64,000 nucleotides of DNA from Phallusia mammillata (taxonomy: Eukaryota > Chordata > Ascidiacea > Phlebobranchia > Ascidiidae). A model generated the notes under the pieces. It had not been told where the DNA came from and made no database searches. It worked only from the letters and a program-made list of their open reading frames with translations. Made by a program: the position numbers and the translations under genes. Shown here in pieces: positions 36,048-49,100 of this stretch. Every line of letters starts with the position of its first letter. Positions within the stretch are counted from its first letter, which is position 1. The stretch covers positions 60,300-124,299 of the forward strand of contig QLIY01000205.1 of assembly GCA_003260075.1 (NCBI GenBank), read 5' to 3'.

Positions 36048-39000
36048 AGCATCCCCGCACCCCCTAGGAACAGTTCTCGCACCCCTTGGGAGTGTGTGCA
36101 CCCCAGGTTAAGAACCCCTGAGTTAGAGAGTGCATTATAATAGTGTTTTTGGACATTACTGTTTCACTATGAAGTGTTTATGGTAATCAAATGCTGGGCA
36201 GATTGGTTTAAGCTAGAAGTTACCAAACTTTTTACAGAAAACATGCCACTATGTTTACTACCGAGCTTCCTATACCAGCTTTTTCTTTCACCGACCACCA
36301 AACTGTCCTGTCGAGCCCCTAAGATGTCTATAAACCCCATTTTTCTGTCGGTGTCTATATCCAAAACTATAAGTCATGAAAAAAATACTCCCTAAATTTC
36401 AGGTTGTTTTCGGAGCCAGTTAACCTAATAGCACCGTAGACAAAAACATGCTGAATATACAAAGTTTACAATTTGAAACATATCAAACTCATTATCGAAT
36501 AGGGAATATCACACAAAAGTCATCTTTTCAATTCGCTTTAGTGATCCTACTTAGGCTGTACCTAGGGTTGCATGACGTAATTTGGCCACTCCCCTTTCAG
36601 GCAAGGTTTTTGTTAAAGATTTGGTCACGGGAAAGCGAACAATAGGCCTTCTATTGATGTAGTGTAGGTGGGTTACCTGTTTTCGTGTACCTGGCCTGTT
36701 CTAAGCAGTCACAAGACCAGGCAAGACACAACAAGCCTTTGGAAAAATGTTGGTGGTTCCCAAGTATGGAATGTAACCAACAATGAGCAAACTTTCACTT
36801 TTGCTGTCCATATTTACCTTGCATTGCGCATGTCATTGTATCAACTGTTTGGTGGAAGCTTAAAAATATTGTTTTATTGTTTGCTTAACAAGAACAATGT
36901 GGATTGGTCGTACACTGCTGTCAACATATGTAGTGTTGGATTTTGATTTGATGTAATTGACCTTTATGGACTGCAGTTCTCTTTTATAAGCGAAATACCA
37001 TTATGGCATTTTCTGCTGCATAATACAACATTTTGGTGATAAGCAAAAACCATTGTCTTCAAAACCATGGCAAAAAAAATCGATTGTGCTCATTTTTTGT
37101 CTATAATTTAAGAAATTTAATCCCGTTTTTTGCTCGGAATTGGTTCGAAAATTATAACGATAAATTACGAATTCAGGTCTTAATCAAACTAAATTTATTT
37201 AAGCTGAAGCCAGAAACCGGCACAAAACCGAACCCGTATAGGTCTTGCAAGGTTTAAAACCTGCATAATATCCGTATGACAATCTAAACAAATACTTCAA
37301 CCGAATTCTTCTACAAGTTTGGTGCACTGAATTATGAATGCGTGTTATTTTGCAGATCCCCTACCGATGCGACTTCGAGCTTTGCCTTTGTCATTCTGGC
37401 AAGAACCCAACAAACTTAACCCTTCACCTTACAGCGTCTTGCCTCCGGTACCTCCACTATTTAGACAAGGCACAAGCGGAGACATTGCAGGTTGGTTAAT
37501 GGGATATAGGCTTATTATACAGAATACCGACAAGGACTTGAAATTAGCTTGCTCAAAAGTTCTGGTAGCTTTTCATGATTAATTTATTATGGAAACGTTT
37601 TGCTTGTGTAGGAGCGTGGCAGTTGGGGCAGTTGTGCAATTTTATATTCATTTACTGCATGTAAAATGGGTTTCGCAATATTTTACAAATAGCATTTTTT
37701 CAAGAAACCAGATCGATGAAATAAGATTAAATGAGGCCTGAAAATTTTTGTTCGAGATATTTACTACGCATTTGTTTACGATATTTTTCTAAATTCGAGC
37801 TTGAATTTCGCCCGATTTTGTTTAAAATAATAAGCTCAGGTCGACCTGCAACTCCTTACTCAGTTAAAACCACGTAGACAGCACTATTACATAGAAGTGT
37901 TTGAAGCTATCTACATCAACATAAACTTAGATTATAATGTCCTTAAATTATTATCAATCCTTTTTTCTGTGCGCTTACGTTTAAAACGACCACAAAAAAT
38001 TCTTTTTTCTTTCCGCTAAATACACAAAAAATCTTATGTACTATCAATGTTGTCGGTAACAGATATTCGACCTGTGACACCCCCTGACGACGAACCTCCT
38101 AGCCCTCAAGTGATTAGTCAGGAGGAGGCGCAATCCGTCATCCATACTAATGATCCCGATCTTCTTCTGCGACTCTTCGAGCCTGTGGAGTTACAAAACC
38201 GAAACACTGGAATTCGAGTCAGAAGAGGACGGTATGTTACCAACGCTTATAACCAGTTGTAGCTGCAGCGCGTTCCAGCCAATTGTACCTTCCACTGGTT
38301 TGCTCTTCATAACGGAGTGTTTTAAGCGGGTCTTAAATTGGGACCCGAACCCAAAAGTAAAGCCCGACACCCGATTTTTTTTCCCCCCCCCCGGTATGTT
38401 ACCAACGCTTATAACCAGTTGTAGCTGCAGCGCGTTCCAGTCAATTGTACCTTCCACTGTTTTGCTCTTCATAAAGGAGTGTTTAAGCGACCGAGCCTGA
38501 AATTGGGACCCGAACCCAAAAGTAAAGCCCGACACCCGATTTTTTAAAAAAAAAACAAAGCCCGAATTATCACCGTAAGTTGGTGAAAATGCGGCAAAAA
38601 ATGACACCGAGTGCAAAGTCATGGTCAAGCGAAGTAAAATGCACGTCAAAGCAACACTTTTCTGCGCTTACTTAGGTATCATATCCAACTTTTGTGTTTA
38701 GGTTTTAGGTTATACCATCATTTTTGTCAGCATAGAAATAAGTGATGTCTATTTCAAGCACGTATATAACTTGAATGAAGTTCTGTATACCACTTTTTCC
38801 CAACAGCATAAACACAGCCATTTTTCTACAACGTAATGGGTTTCTGAAGCTGCATTCAGTCACAGTTGATTTGCAGCCACACCTTCCATGATCGGGGCCT
38901 GTGACATTTTTTGTACAGCAGTGAGCTTCAAGCAGATCAAATTCCCCCTTGGGCCTAAAACACACCTTCTACCATACGCTGCTCGATTGTTTGTTAGAGT

Positions 39001-40360
39001 TGGGAAGGAAACAAACCACGCCAAGTTAATGGTTAATCCTTTTCGCGCCATAACGAGACCCAATCGATCTTGATTGGATCTAAACTTGGTTGTGTTGATG
39101 CCCTAGAACAGGGGTTCTTAACCACGGGTGCACGCACCCCCAAGGGATTCCAAGGGGGTGCGGGTATGCTTGTATAAAATTAAATTACCATGGCTTTGTT
39201 ATTTAAGCAATTACTTACAGAAAGGGGTGCGAAAATTGGTTGGTGATTTGAAAGGGGTGCAGCAAGGAAAAAGGCTAAGAACCACTGCCCTAAAAGCAAT
39301 TTTACGTTTTTGATCAAATACAGACATCGGCATTATATATACACGACAGAGTTGTACGGCGGGACGGGCTTGTTAGGTCGGATTTGGGGTTAATATTGAT
39401 TAATAAGGTCTTGATTTGGGTCTTTCTTTACATATTTAGCATCCTTTCAGCGGCAATGTTTAGTATTTGACTAAGTTACTTTTTAAAAACATGTCCCTAG
39501 AGCAGTGGTTCCCAAACTTTTTCATATTTTTTTCATTTATTATTTCGAGGGCTCGCGGTCCGTAAGCCTAAATGTGTATTTCATAAAAACTCAAGTTGAT
39601 TGCACGATTTTAGCTAATTATGCAAAATTGCGCATAACAATCATCCAAAGACAACATATGACATCACAAACAGGACAAAAAAATTACGATTGTGCACGAA
39701 CAATTGCATTTTTGATAGTTGTCATTCAATAAAGGCCATTGTTTAGCAATGGAGACAGTCGATTCTCAATTCTACTTTGATTTAAACTTATTTAGTGGCA
39801 CAAACTGACGCCAAATAAGATTATAGAATTACTTCAACCGCTTCGCGGTCCCCCAAAATTGCCTCACGGACCCCTAATGGACCGCGGACCCCAGTTTGGG
39901 AACCGCGGCCCTAGAGTTTCGTTTTAAATTTTCTTAGGCCATGTCTTAATGACTATTTTTGCATAGCGATTGCGTTGTTTTTGTCAGTTTGTGTCTAATA
40001 TTCCTATCACTAATACGGTTTAACGTTTGATTTTCAGGCCAAAAAGGACTGCCAGGGTGATGCCTTCGCCGCGTCTTAAGCTGGACGACAACCCTTGCAT
40101 TATAGAATCGGTCACAGAAAAACTGTTTCCTAAGCTACAGATCGATCGCCGCAATTTCGGAAGATCCGTGCACTCTCGGGCGCCCTCCTGCGCCTCGCAC
40201 GCCGCTATCGATGCTGTGACGTCATCAAAAATGTCCCTAGCACCCGAGCTTGTATCTTTCAATAGCAACACAAATAACAATTCCCTAGGGGACTCCAGCG
40301 CAAAAGATTTAGGATTGCTAACATTAGCTGGGAACTCGCGGGCCTCAATATTCGATGATG

Positions 40361-40403
<43 letters not shown>

Positions 40404-40484
40404 GCCCGACAGGAGATGATCGCTTTACCTCCCGTAACCCAAGACTATTCGCAGATGCTTACAAAAGTCGCCGCTGCATTGTGA
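33346..40484 (+). CDS. Basic Ser/Pro-rich protein with Tantalus/PRR14-like block and AT-hook-like motif
   Basis: I cannot name this gene firmly. Exons: about 33346-34831 (C run at 33397-33450), 35768-35931, 37356-37490, 38063-38231 and 40038-40484 (C run at 40362-40399); all junctions keep frame. The long first exon is disordered, rich in Ser, Pro and Asp-Asp-Val-Ile repeats. Exon 2 is very basic. Exon 3 encodes MRLRALPLSFWQEPNKLNPS, which resembles the Tantalus-domain core of chromatin-associated PRR14-type proteins; this is from memory and uncertain. The exon 4-5 joint makes RRGRPKRTARV, an AT-hook-like DNA-binding core. Together these suggest a nuclear, chromatin-linked protein. The start may be the ATG at 33346 (MSSSEVLPRG), whose frame is reset across the C run, or the ATG at 33480. 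The C-terminal frame after the second run is also open; one option ends VTQDYSQMLTKVAAAL. Confidence 0.6.
33397..33450. other. C run of 54 inside first exon
   Basis: Would read as polyproline but is pure C like all the other runs; probably a converted gap. It separates the only good upstream ATG (33346) from the long frame. Confidence 0.65.
33530..34257. promoter_or_regulatory. Cluster of six TGACGTCA octamers in coding exon
   Basis: Perfect CRE/ATF palindromes at 33530, 33583, 33718, 33812, 33965 and 34250 within about 730 bases, in more than one reading phase relative to the protein. Whether they bind factors is unknown. Confidence 0.4.
34878..35057. mobile_element. hAT-type MITE (accggtt family)
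   Basis: Ends CCGTGGTGAGATTC and GAATTCCACCACTG; flanks gaagtaag and gatgtaag match 7 of 8. Same family as 57337-57519. It lies right behind the first exon's donor (34832). Confidence 0.75.
35176..35365. repeat. Direct duplication around C run 35267-35276
   Basis: About 90 bases repeated with a few differences in the first intron of the Tantalus-like gene. Confidence 0.7.
35967..36112. repeat. C run of 81 followed by half a hAT MITE
   Basis: Pure C at 35967-36047, then the right part of a MITE of the 39109 type ending ggttaagaacccctg. The left half is missing, as expected if it fell in a gap. Confidence 0.6.
38231..38545. repeat. Direct duplication around C run 38383-38392
   Basis: About 150 bases repeated just after the donor of exon 38063-38231 (the donor gtatgtt is in both copies). 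Both copies include a dispersed repeat with cccgaacccaaaagtaaagc; related inverted pieces are near 41340-41460 and 47060-47210. Confidence 0.7.
39109..39287. mobile_element. hAT-type MITE
   Basis: Ends CAGGGGTTCTTAACC and GGCTAAGAACCACTG; flanks ccctagaa and ccctaaaa match 7 of 8. Intron of the Tantalus-like gene. Confidence 0.75.
39503..39908. mobile_element. hAT-type MITE, 406 bases
   Basis: Begins CAGTGGTTCCCAAAC and ends GTTTGGGAACCGCGG; exact 8-base target duplication ccctagag at 39495-39502 and 39909-39916. Intron of the Tantalus-like gene. Confidence 0.8.
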
Positions 40485-41050
40485 CACAGCGGGTTTTAGT
40501 TTTGCTGAGTCACTGAAAGGCTAGTTAAGTGAACAGGGCCAAGCGTAAAGAGATGTTGTATTTCTTAAGCCTGGTGCTCAAAAACAACAAAGACATTGCG
40601 AGAATTTGGTTGTTTTAACAGATATTTGTGTCAAACACATGAAACTTCATAAAATCACTGTGTTTTTTGTCTCATGAAATTTCACGAACCAGAATACCCA
40701 CAACTGTCAACTACATTGTTTTACAGGAAAACATTCTTGTGTTGCGGTATGCAGGTGTAATGACATCTTACCAACTTTTTACATTGTTTTTTTTTCAACT
40801 TATGCGTTTCATGTTTTTATGCCCCTTTGAACGAAAACCTTCTCTACTGCACAATTGTTGCTCTCGTATTTTTCTAGTTCCCTTTTCACACCGAAATGAC
40901 GATTTTCCATGTGCCATCGTTTCATACGAATAAAAACTTTTTACACATTCAACTTTCAAAAATTTCTTAGTGGTAAAGATCAGGATTCCTTTAAAAATAT
41001 TTTACCCCCAAATACCAGAGGTTTTTAAACTTGGGTCTCAGAGAGTTAAT

Positions 41051-41117
<67 letters not shown>

Positions 41118-43145
41118 TAGGCTACACCTAAATCTTAACCGCCTAATAAGGTTAACGAAAAAATTAGGAATCTCTGCTTAAAGCTGTATACAGATCCAAA
41201 CCGGAAAGTCTTACTTCCATTTTTTTACAAGAAAGACCCAATTTTACCCGAGAGTAAAGTTCTGATAAGTCAGGCCGAATCAAGTCAGTTTAGTTCAAAC
41301 TGGAGCCCAAACCCCAAGCAACTTTGACACTATTATAAGTAGTCCACAACAGAGTTGTAAACGGGCCTAAAATTGAGACCGAAACCCGGCCGAATCGTTT
41401 TTGAGAATCCCGTTTAGGCCCGAAAGTTTGATGGACAGGCCCACACATGAAAGCCTCAGGAAAGACCAAAAGTAGAATAGACAATAGGTCCTGAACAAGG
41501 CGTTTTTGGTTCGTTTGACATTAGGTCAGGTCCAGCAACTGGCTACTTAGCTAGTTAAATTTATTCAAAAAAATACTGACACACAGTGTAAAGTCAGGCC
41601 CGAATCAAGCCCATTTTTTTCAGAAACCCAAGCCCGACCACAATTAAGCTAATTTTCTCTCGGGTGTAAAAGTCTCAGCTAAATACATGGTTTTGAAAAC
41701 AAACACAACTCTTAAGTGTTTTTGACGGCTAACACTGATTTGTTGCGAGATTTTGTACAAAAAGGGGCGTTCAGTAACAACACGCGAAAACAGCAACTTA
41801 CAAAAATCTGCTACCATAGAATGTACAGATAATTTGAAGAGATCGCATCAGGAGACAGTCGTTGGATTTTTTGGCAGCAAGTGAAATACTGTAAAATGAT
41901 TTGTGAATACTGCAGCTCTAAATAAAACGCGGTTGTGAAGTAGGTAAATGGCAAAATATGGAAATGAGTAAGAAAATAAAGACAAACTAAAAACTTGTGA
42001 TGCACCGAACCAGCTTTAAAAGGTTAAACCAAAAGGCGCGTCTAAAATTTGTTTTTAAAATAATAGCATGTCGATAGCGCAAGAAAACGAGAAATTTGGT
42101 AATGGCGCCATAAAACACATTTTATAGCAAAAAAAGCTGCACCAAAAACAAGCAACATGCAGACAACATGGCCCATATTTTTGTAAAGACTAGAAGTTAT
42201 TGACTGGTTACGTTTTAATTGGTCCCCCCCCCCCACAAAACCGTCAGATTGTGCAGCAAAATCGTTACAAAGTGAAAAAAACTTATGACTCCACAAGTTT
42301 AGGTACACTAGTGACTAGACAACTTGAAAAACAGCTAACTAAAAAGAAAAGTGCGTGTTTATGGCATTTTCGTTCATAGATAAACCACTAATTTGTTGTG
42401 TCTTAAAGGTTCATTTTTTGTGGATGTGCATTATTTAGAACTGCTTAACAAATTTATGTCGGCTAAAACCGTTTGTACAGCCCCCCCCCCGGTTGCAAAA
42501 CTTTCAAGCACTGTATTTTTAATTATTTACAGGTGTTTTGGCCAAACGTAACTTCGGTACATCACTGATAAAAACACATGAAAAGCACGCTGTCATTTGT
42601 ACTGCTCTTACGTAAATACACAGTGTCGGACGACTGTACAAGCTTACTGTGGTCGTATACTTCGAACGCATTGACACGATTAGAAGAAAACAAAAGGTTT
42701 GGTACAAAACCGTCAGATTGTGCAGCAAAATCGTTACAAAGTGAAAAAAACATATGACTCCACATGTTTAGGTACACTATAGTGACTAGACAACTTAAAA
42801 AACAGCTAAATAAAACAAAAGTGCGTTTTTATATCATTTTTGTTCTCAGTTAACCCACAAATTTGTTGTATTTTAAAGAACCAATTTTTGTAGATGTGCA
42901 TTATTTATAACCGCTTGACAATTTTCTGAGTACGTCGGAAAAAAATCGTTTGTACAAATAACAATGTGCAACACAACATCTATTACGTCACGCACTAAAC
43001 TATGACGTCATCAATGTGACGTAGGAATGGAACACACGGCTGGAGGGGCATTTTACGAAAGCTTACGACACCAAAGCGAAGTAACCAAAACACTATGACG
43101 TCATCACTTCGAAACACTGACGTCACAAAGAAATCAACTGTGACG
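40485..43145. other. Stretch between two converging 3' ends
   Basis: No gene seen. C run of 65 at 41052-41116; runs at 42224-42234 and 42481-42490 with 42235-42480 repeated at 42705-42960. TGACGTCA octamers at 43003, 43096, 43118 and 43141 next to the calsyntenin stop. Confidence 0.55.
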
Positions 43146-46100
43146 TCAGAACTCGTCTTTGGATCTCGCGTTCCATTTGGGGATATCTTCACGTAGTGTA
43201 CAACCTACGTCATCAGATTTCGTCACCCATTTTAAGCCACTGTTGGCTGACGTGCGAGGCTGATTGATGACGTCATCGTCAAAATCTGAAAACTCGTCAG
43301 CGCTTCCACCTATGCAATTTTCCTGAGCAGCCTAAAAGAGAAAGTCAATTTTATATTCGATCTCTTACCAACCTTGTTCAAAGCAAAATGACAACTTTAG
43401 TAATAGATCAAAACCATTAACAGCATGGCTAAACTGACGATCACTGTTTGCCTTTTGGACTATAATACAGTAAAACTAATCGACGATAAAATGATTGGTA
43501 AAACAAAATCAGTCAGTTCAAATAAAGGAATACCATCAGTTCCTGGAAATCGAAATACAAATCGATATAAGAATAAATGCTAAAACAATCACGCTAAAAT
43601 AATAAAAAGCGGTAAACAGTAAAACCAACCTCTACCTCCATTGGGTTAACAGTGATAGTCATGGCCCCCCCCCCCCATGACGTCATCGTCAAAATCTGAA
43701 AACTCGTCAGCGCTTCCATCTATGCAATTTTCCCGGTCAGCCTAAAAGAGAAAAGTCAATTTTATATTCAACCTCTAATCAAGCTTGTTCAAAGCAAAAT
43801 GACAACTTTCGTAATAGATCAAAACCATCAACAGCATGGCTTAAACTGACGATCACTGTTTGCCTTTTGGACTACCCCCCCCCCTTCCATTGGAATATCC
43901 ATGTTATTAATCTCATCAAAATATTGTTCCTCGTCTTCGACGTCTCCACGTGACCGTGCATGCATAGCAACGGCCATCACGAGCAACGCCATAAGCCCCA
44001 CGCAAATCCCGATAATAATGGCCGGCGTTGCGATATCAAACGAACGGCCTGGTTTAGGAAAACAAATTTAGTTAATTTACAGGCACCGGTATAAAACTGT
44101 CTCCCAAACCGAAATTACTACACAGATGATAAAAATAAGCTGCGTTAATAGCTCGTATAATTGCAAAGATTTGGGCTACACACAGTTGTGGATTTGATTT
44201 TTTTTGTCAGTCGGTTCTATTACAAAAGTCATATTTTTGCAGCCAGTTCTGTTACCAAAAGTCCATTGACCCCCCCCCCTTCCATTGGAATATCCATGTT
44301 ATTAATCTCATCAAAATATTGTTCCTCTTCATCAACGTCTCCACGTGACCGTGCATGCATAGCAACGGCCATCACTAGCAACGCCATAAGACCAACGCAA
44401 ATCCCAATAATTATGGCTGGCGTTGCGATATCAAATGATCGGCCTGGTTTAGGAAAACAAATTTAGTTAATTTACAGGCACCGATATAAAACTGTCTCCC
44501 AAACCGAAATTACTACACAGATGATAAAAATAAGCTGCGTTAATTGCTCGTATTGGGCTACACACAGATTAATTTTTTTGTCAGTCGCTTCTGTCACAAA
44601 AGTCATACCCCCCCCCCACGGTTCTATAGAACCGGTGCGAACCGGCTGAATCCCACCACTGGCTACAGAATAGAAAAGGTTCCATTCTGCAAAGCGTATT
44701 TAAAAGGCTGGTAAGTGCTATTCATTAGCAATGTTGTAGAAACGCCTGGAAGGGCTTCTCTGCTTTTTACAAGTAAGCTTACAAAGTAAGCTCTACTCAC
44801 CGAATTTATGGTCGGCAGTAAGTCTTCTCAGCCCCTCGTTCGGGGCTCGCTGTAGATCAATCTGCCCGACATAAGCGGAAGCCACCAGAGCAGCAGGATA
44901 TGGAGCATCCGCCTGAAGAGGTTCCTCAGCTTCCTCTTCAGTTACTTCAGGTGCAAGGTGAATCCCCGGTTTTAATATCGTCATCTGGAGAATCGAAAAA
45001 GTGAAATGAATTTTTTTGCACATTCTCAGCACAAGAGAACCTATGCTAATGTTGTCCACAGTGGTCCTCAGGATATTTCCTGAGCTTGTGTGTATGCCAA
45101 GATACATGAAAATCTATGCTGCACATTAACTGGTGTGTGGCCACGGTGTGCACATCTAACGTTGGTCTTCAATGTGCTAAAGGAACATGTGTATGTATGC
45201 CCAGACACATAAAGGTATGTGTGGCACATAAACTGTGGCGACAGCGTGTACATCTAGATTTGCTCAGTGTACTCAGGAAGGTAGTGCGTATGACCAGACA
45301 TATAAAAATCTATGCTGAGCACAAACTGGTGTGTGGTCACAGCATGCACATCCAATGTTGCTCACGGTGGTTTTCAGGGTACTTCTGTGTCGCACATTGG
45401 TCCGCAGTGGGAGGAAAATTCACGAAGGAAAATTTGCGCACTTACCACCAGCTTGTAACCCCCCCCCCAAAAATCTATGCTGAGCACAAACTGGTGTGTG
45501 GTCACAGCATGCACATTTAATGTTGCTCACAGTGGAGTATTCACGAAGGAAAATTTGCGCACTTACCACCAGCTTGTAGGTGTTGCTATGGAAACGGCCG
45601 TTAAGTTCAAAGCAGGTCAATGAAAAGGTGCGTTCGTCATAATCACCAGCTTGTGCATTGTAATATGTCACAGAACGAAGGATTTTTTCGTAAACCGCTA
45701 GAGTTTGGATTCCTAACAAAATAAAATTCAAATGAAAATGGTCACAAAAAAACCAGGGAAATTGGGAAATACCCCGTATCGCAACTCCGTAGGACCGATG
45801 TTCGATATTGAGTTTGTTGTTGGAAAGTAATTTTCTGGGATGAACCGAAAAAGTTCCTCCAATTCCCATGACGTAATGCTCCCTGATGACGCATGAGTCA
45901 AGAGTTCCTTCCGAAAATGCGCCAGTTTTATCATCTGTGTTAAAAAAAGTATTTGTATTATTCTATTTAAATAAGGGACTGAAGATGTCAATAAGGCGAA
46001 ATATATATATATATTCTATTTAAATTCGATGACTTATTCTGTTATATGAAACATATCTTCCATTCCCAGTTTTTGTATTAGAAATAATCAGATTGTACCA

Positions 46101-49100
46101 TGTTAACCATAAAACGCTCGTATTCTATTTGTTCTCATTTTAAGCAATTTCCTTGCGCGGCACACTTCGCAGGTAAACATAACAAACGTTGTTCAAAGAA
46201 TGTTAATGATCAACTTTTTTGATGGGTGCCTTTTTTACAAGTAACAAAAATATGAGACTTGAAACGTTGTCATGCACACCAGTATTTCATCATAAAGTCC
46301 TAAAACACCAGGGAATGTTTTCACTTTAAAATTGATGAACATATTCATACTGCATGGGATTAGCCCCGAAGCGTCGATGCAGACCAGCGATCACAGCATA
46401 CATATCGATAAATAGTACGTCAGGCCTATTAAAGGCGTTGTACCAAGTCAAGACTTCTGTCGTGAGTTCAAATCCCACCGCAGGCTAGATTTTTCTAGCC
46501 TGTGCCTTGCCTTATGGAAATGCTTGGGAGACCAGCTGATTCGGTACAACGCTGTTAATAGGCCTGATCCTGAATTCTACTTTNCAATGCTAAAAAACAA
46601 CCAATTGCACCAGTTATTTATGCAAAAAAGCTAGGGAAAGGGCCTTTTAAATCCCTAGATTTTCAGTGCGACTTATGTGCGAGTCAACTCTAAATTACAC
46701 TTTTTTAATACAAAACTAATAGTACGACCTATTCGGTGGGCGACCTATCGTCGAGTATATACGGTATATGTATTATAATACACATACCTTCGTCAACTTT
46801 TGTGAGACACGAAATATCGTCGAAAAGTTTTACTGTGGCAGGTTTCGTGGAAATATCGAGTGCCGACCTGGCAATGTGTCCACCTCCCGTAAGAGAGATT
46901 GTCGGATCGGGAGGGGGAACCACCATGACGTACATGCCAACGTCATCGATCACTGGACACTTGGTGGCGTTAGCGGTGCACCTGTAAAGCAGAATAAATA
47001 ATTTGTGTCAAAAGTAATACCAAAAAGCCCTAAACGCCTTGTTCAAGACCAATTGTCTATTGTGTTTGTTGTTTTGGTCTTTCATGAGACGTCAATATAT
47101 AGGCTTGTCAATCAAACATTCGGGCGTAAACTGGCCTCTTCAAAAACGATTCGGGTTCGGGCCGGGTTCGAGCTCCAATTTCAGGCACGTTTACAACTCT
47201 GGTCCGAACCCAGGACGTTCCGTTTTTTTATGTGTATGTATGGGTCAGGCGCGCTGGACCATTGGGCCGAAATTCCTGTCCTGAAACTTGCGACTTACGT
47301 TAGTCTTGTCTCGACGGTAACACGGCGCCTCCCAGTGGCAGGAAATTGTCGACTGTTGAAATAAACCGTCCTGCTCAACGCCGACTCAAGAGCTGTGATG
47401 TCACTCCCATTCGTCGATATTCGCAGACTGAATTGTGGGTCATAGTTCTAAAAATAAATAAGGTAGTGTGAAATATAATTCGGCATTGTATTCCAAAATT
47501 CGAGGCTGTCGGTTATTTTCCCTGCATTTATCAGACTTTTCGAAGTTTGGTGCGAAATGATTACAGGATACATAAGGGTTTGACGGTTCAACAAGCATGA
47601 AACCTCGCAGAGACCAAAAGGTGGCGCTGAGGCTTTGCCTTTAGCTATTTGCTGAGTCAGCAATTGTTGCTACAGCAAAAGCCTATGCTCTGTTGCGCCA
47701 CCTTCTGAAAATTAGCAGGCCTGACCTGTGAGTTCTTGTGTTAGTAGCTTTACCGCAGAGCACAAGCCCAGAAACACATATCCTACGTATAAATGTAAGG
47801 TTCTATTTGACCTACTGTTTGTTGGCTAGAATGTAGAAACAAAGAAACATTAGAGGAAAGTGTACAAACACAGTATGCCCACCACTTAAAAATGTATGCC
47901 CAGAATAACCATTAAGAGCTAAAAATCAATTGAAAACTTTATGAAACCACACAGTTTAGTGAAGGAGCAGTCTAGAATGAAAAGTACAAAGCCAAGGGGG
48001 GGGGGCGTATGCCCAGAATAACCGTTAAGAGCTAAAAATCAATTGAAAACTTTATGAAAGCACACAGTTTAGTGAAGGAGCAGTCTAGAATGAAAAGTAC
48101 AAAGCCAAAAGGTTATTTTTTTAAAGTCTGTGAAGGGTAGGAACAACTCGTCATGGTTAACTAAAAGCGATTTAAATATCACCCCCCGAACAATCGTTCT
48201 TCGTAACATCAAGGGGTAAAGGAACAGTTTTTGGTAACGCTTGGTGCACTTGATACCACAAATTCGGCTACGCAATGTCTATTTTCAGGGCGCCTCTACT
48301 AAAAGCTCAAAATAGGAACTGACGGTAAGACATTTTTGGTTTTCGTTGGAGTATAAAAAACAAAAGCTAACTCATAGGCTATGGGAAATAGTTCATAGGA
48401 AATAATTCAATAAGAAATAGATTATTATTTTACCAATTTAAAAGCTAAAAGAATTACACATTGCATTATAATTACTGCACGAATTATTGCTGAAAAGTCT
48501 GATAAGAAATTTTGTTAGTTGTTACCAAAATACAGTCAGATTTATTATCAAGTTAACATGAAATTTGGGACTAAACTTTCAACGACCAAGCGTTTTTTTA
48601 ATTAAAATACAAAGGAGCCATTTGCAGCCACATAATCGTATATACTAGGTCAAATCAGTTCATGCTTATATATGTCCCTTGAGAAACACGTCAAGTTGGG
48701 GGGGGGGGGATTTTTCAACGACCAAGCGTTTTTTTAATTAAAATACATAGGGGCCAATTGCAGCCACATAATCGTATATGTGAGTTGAAATCAGTTCATG
48801 CTTATATATGTCCCTTGAGAAACACGTCAAGTTGGCTAATAACGAACAAGCAAGCGTGTGTTATTACACAATGCCAGTGTTCCATTGATTTACAAACTCC
48901 CATTAAGACGACATAGAAGCTTTTTAATTTGCATTGTCAATCAAACAAAGGGTTCTTATTATTTTACCTCTAGTTCGTTCGGCTATCAGTCAAGGCAAAT
49001 TTATTGCGATCGATTTGTGATTAAAAATGATGAATGTTGACAGGGTCGTAACCTGGAGTTCCTTTTGTCGTATAACAACACAATAATTCAAACGAAAAAA

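Larger units (their letters stand above)
43665..44658. repeat. Interleaved allele-like blocks with four C runs
   Basis: Runs at 43665-43676, 43875-43884, 44270-44279 and 44608-44617. Block 43885-44269 repeats as 44280-44607, and 43268-43465 repeats as 43677-43874. Halves of an accggtt-type MITE flank the last blocks, its right end near 44658. Confidence 0.65.

Noticed and set aside
35727..36140. Polyproline or polyglycine proteins across 35967-36047
   Set aside because: The run follows a clear donor (AGAG|gtgagt at 35931) and precedes half a MITE, so this is intron plus probable gap.
38191..38649. 152-codon minus-strand frame with internal repeats
   Set aside because: It spans the duplicated intron blocks and the C run; the repeat in the peptide is just the DNA duplication.
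45116..45520. 134-codon plus-strand frame with repeated CGHSMHI words
   Set aside because: The repetition comes from an intronic DNA repeat and the duplicated block; it also crosses the C run.
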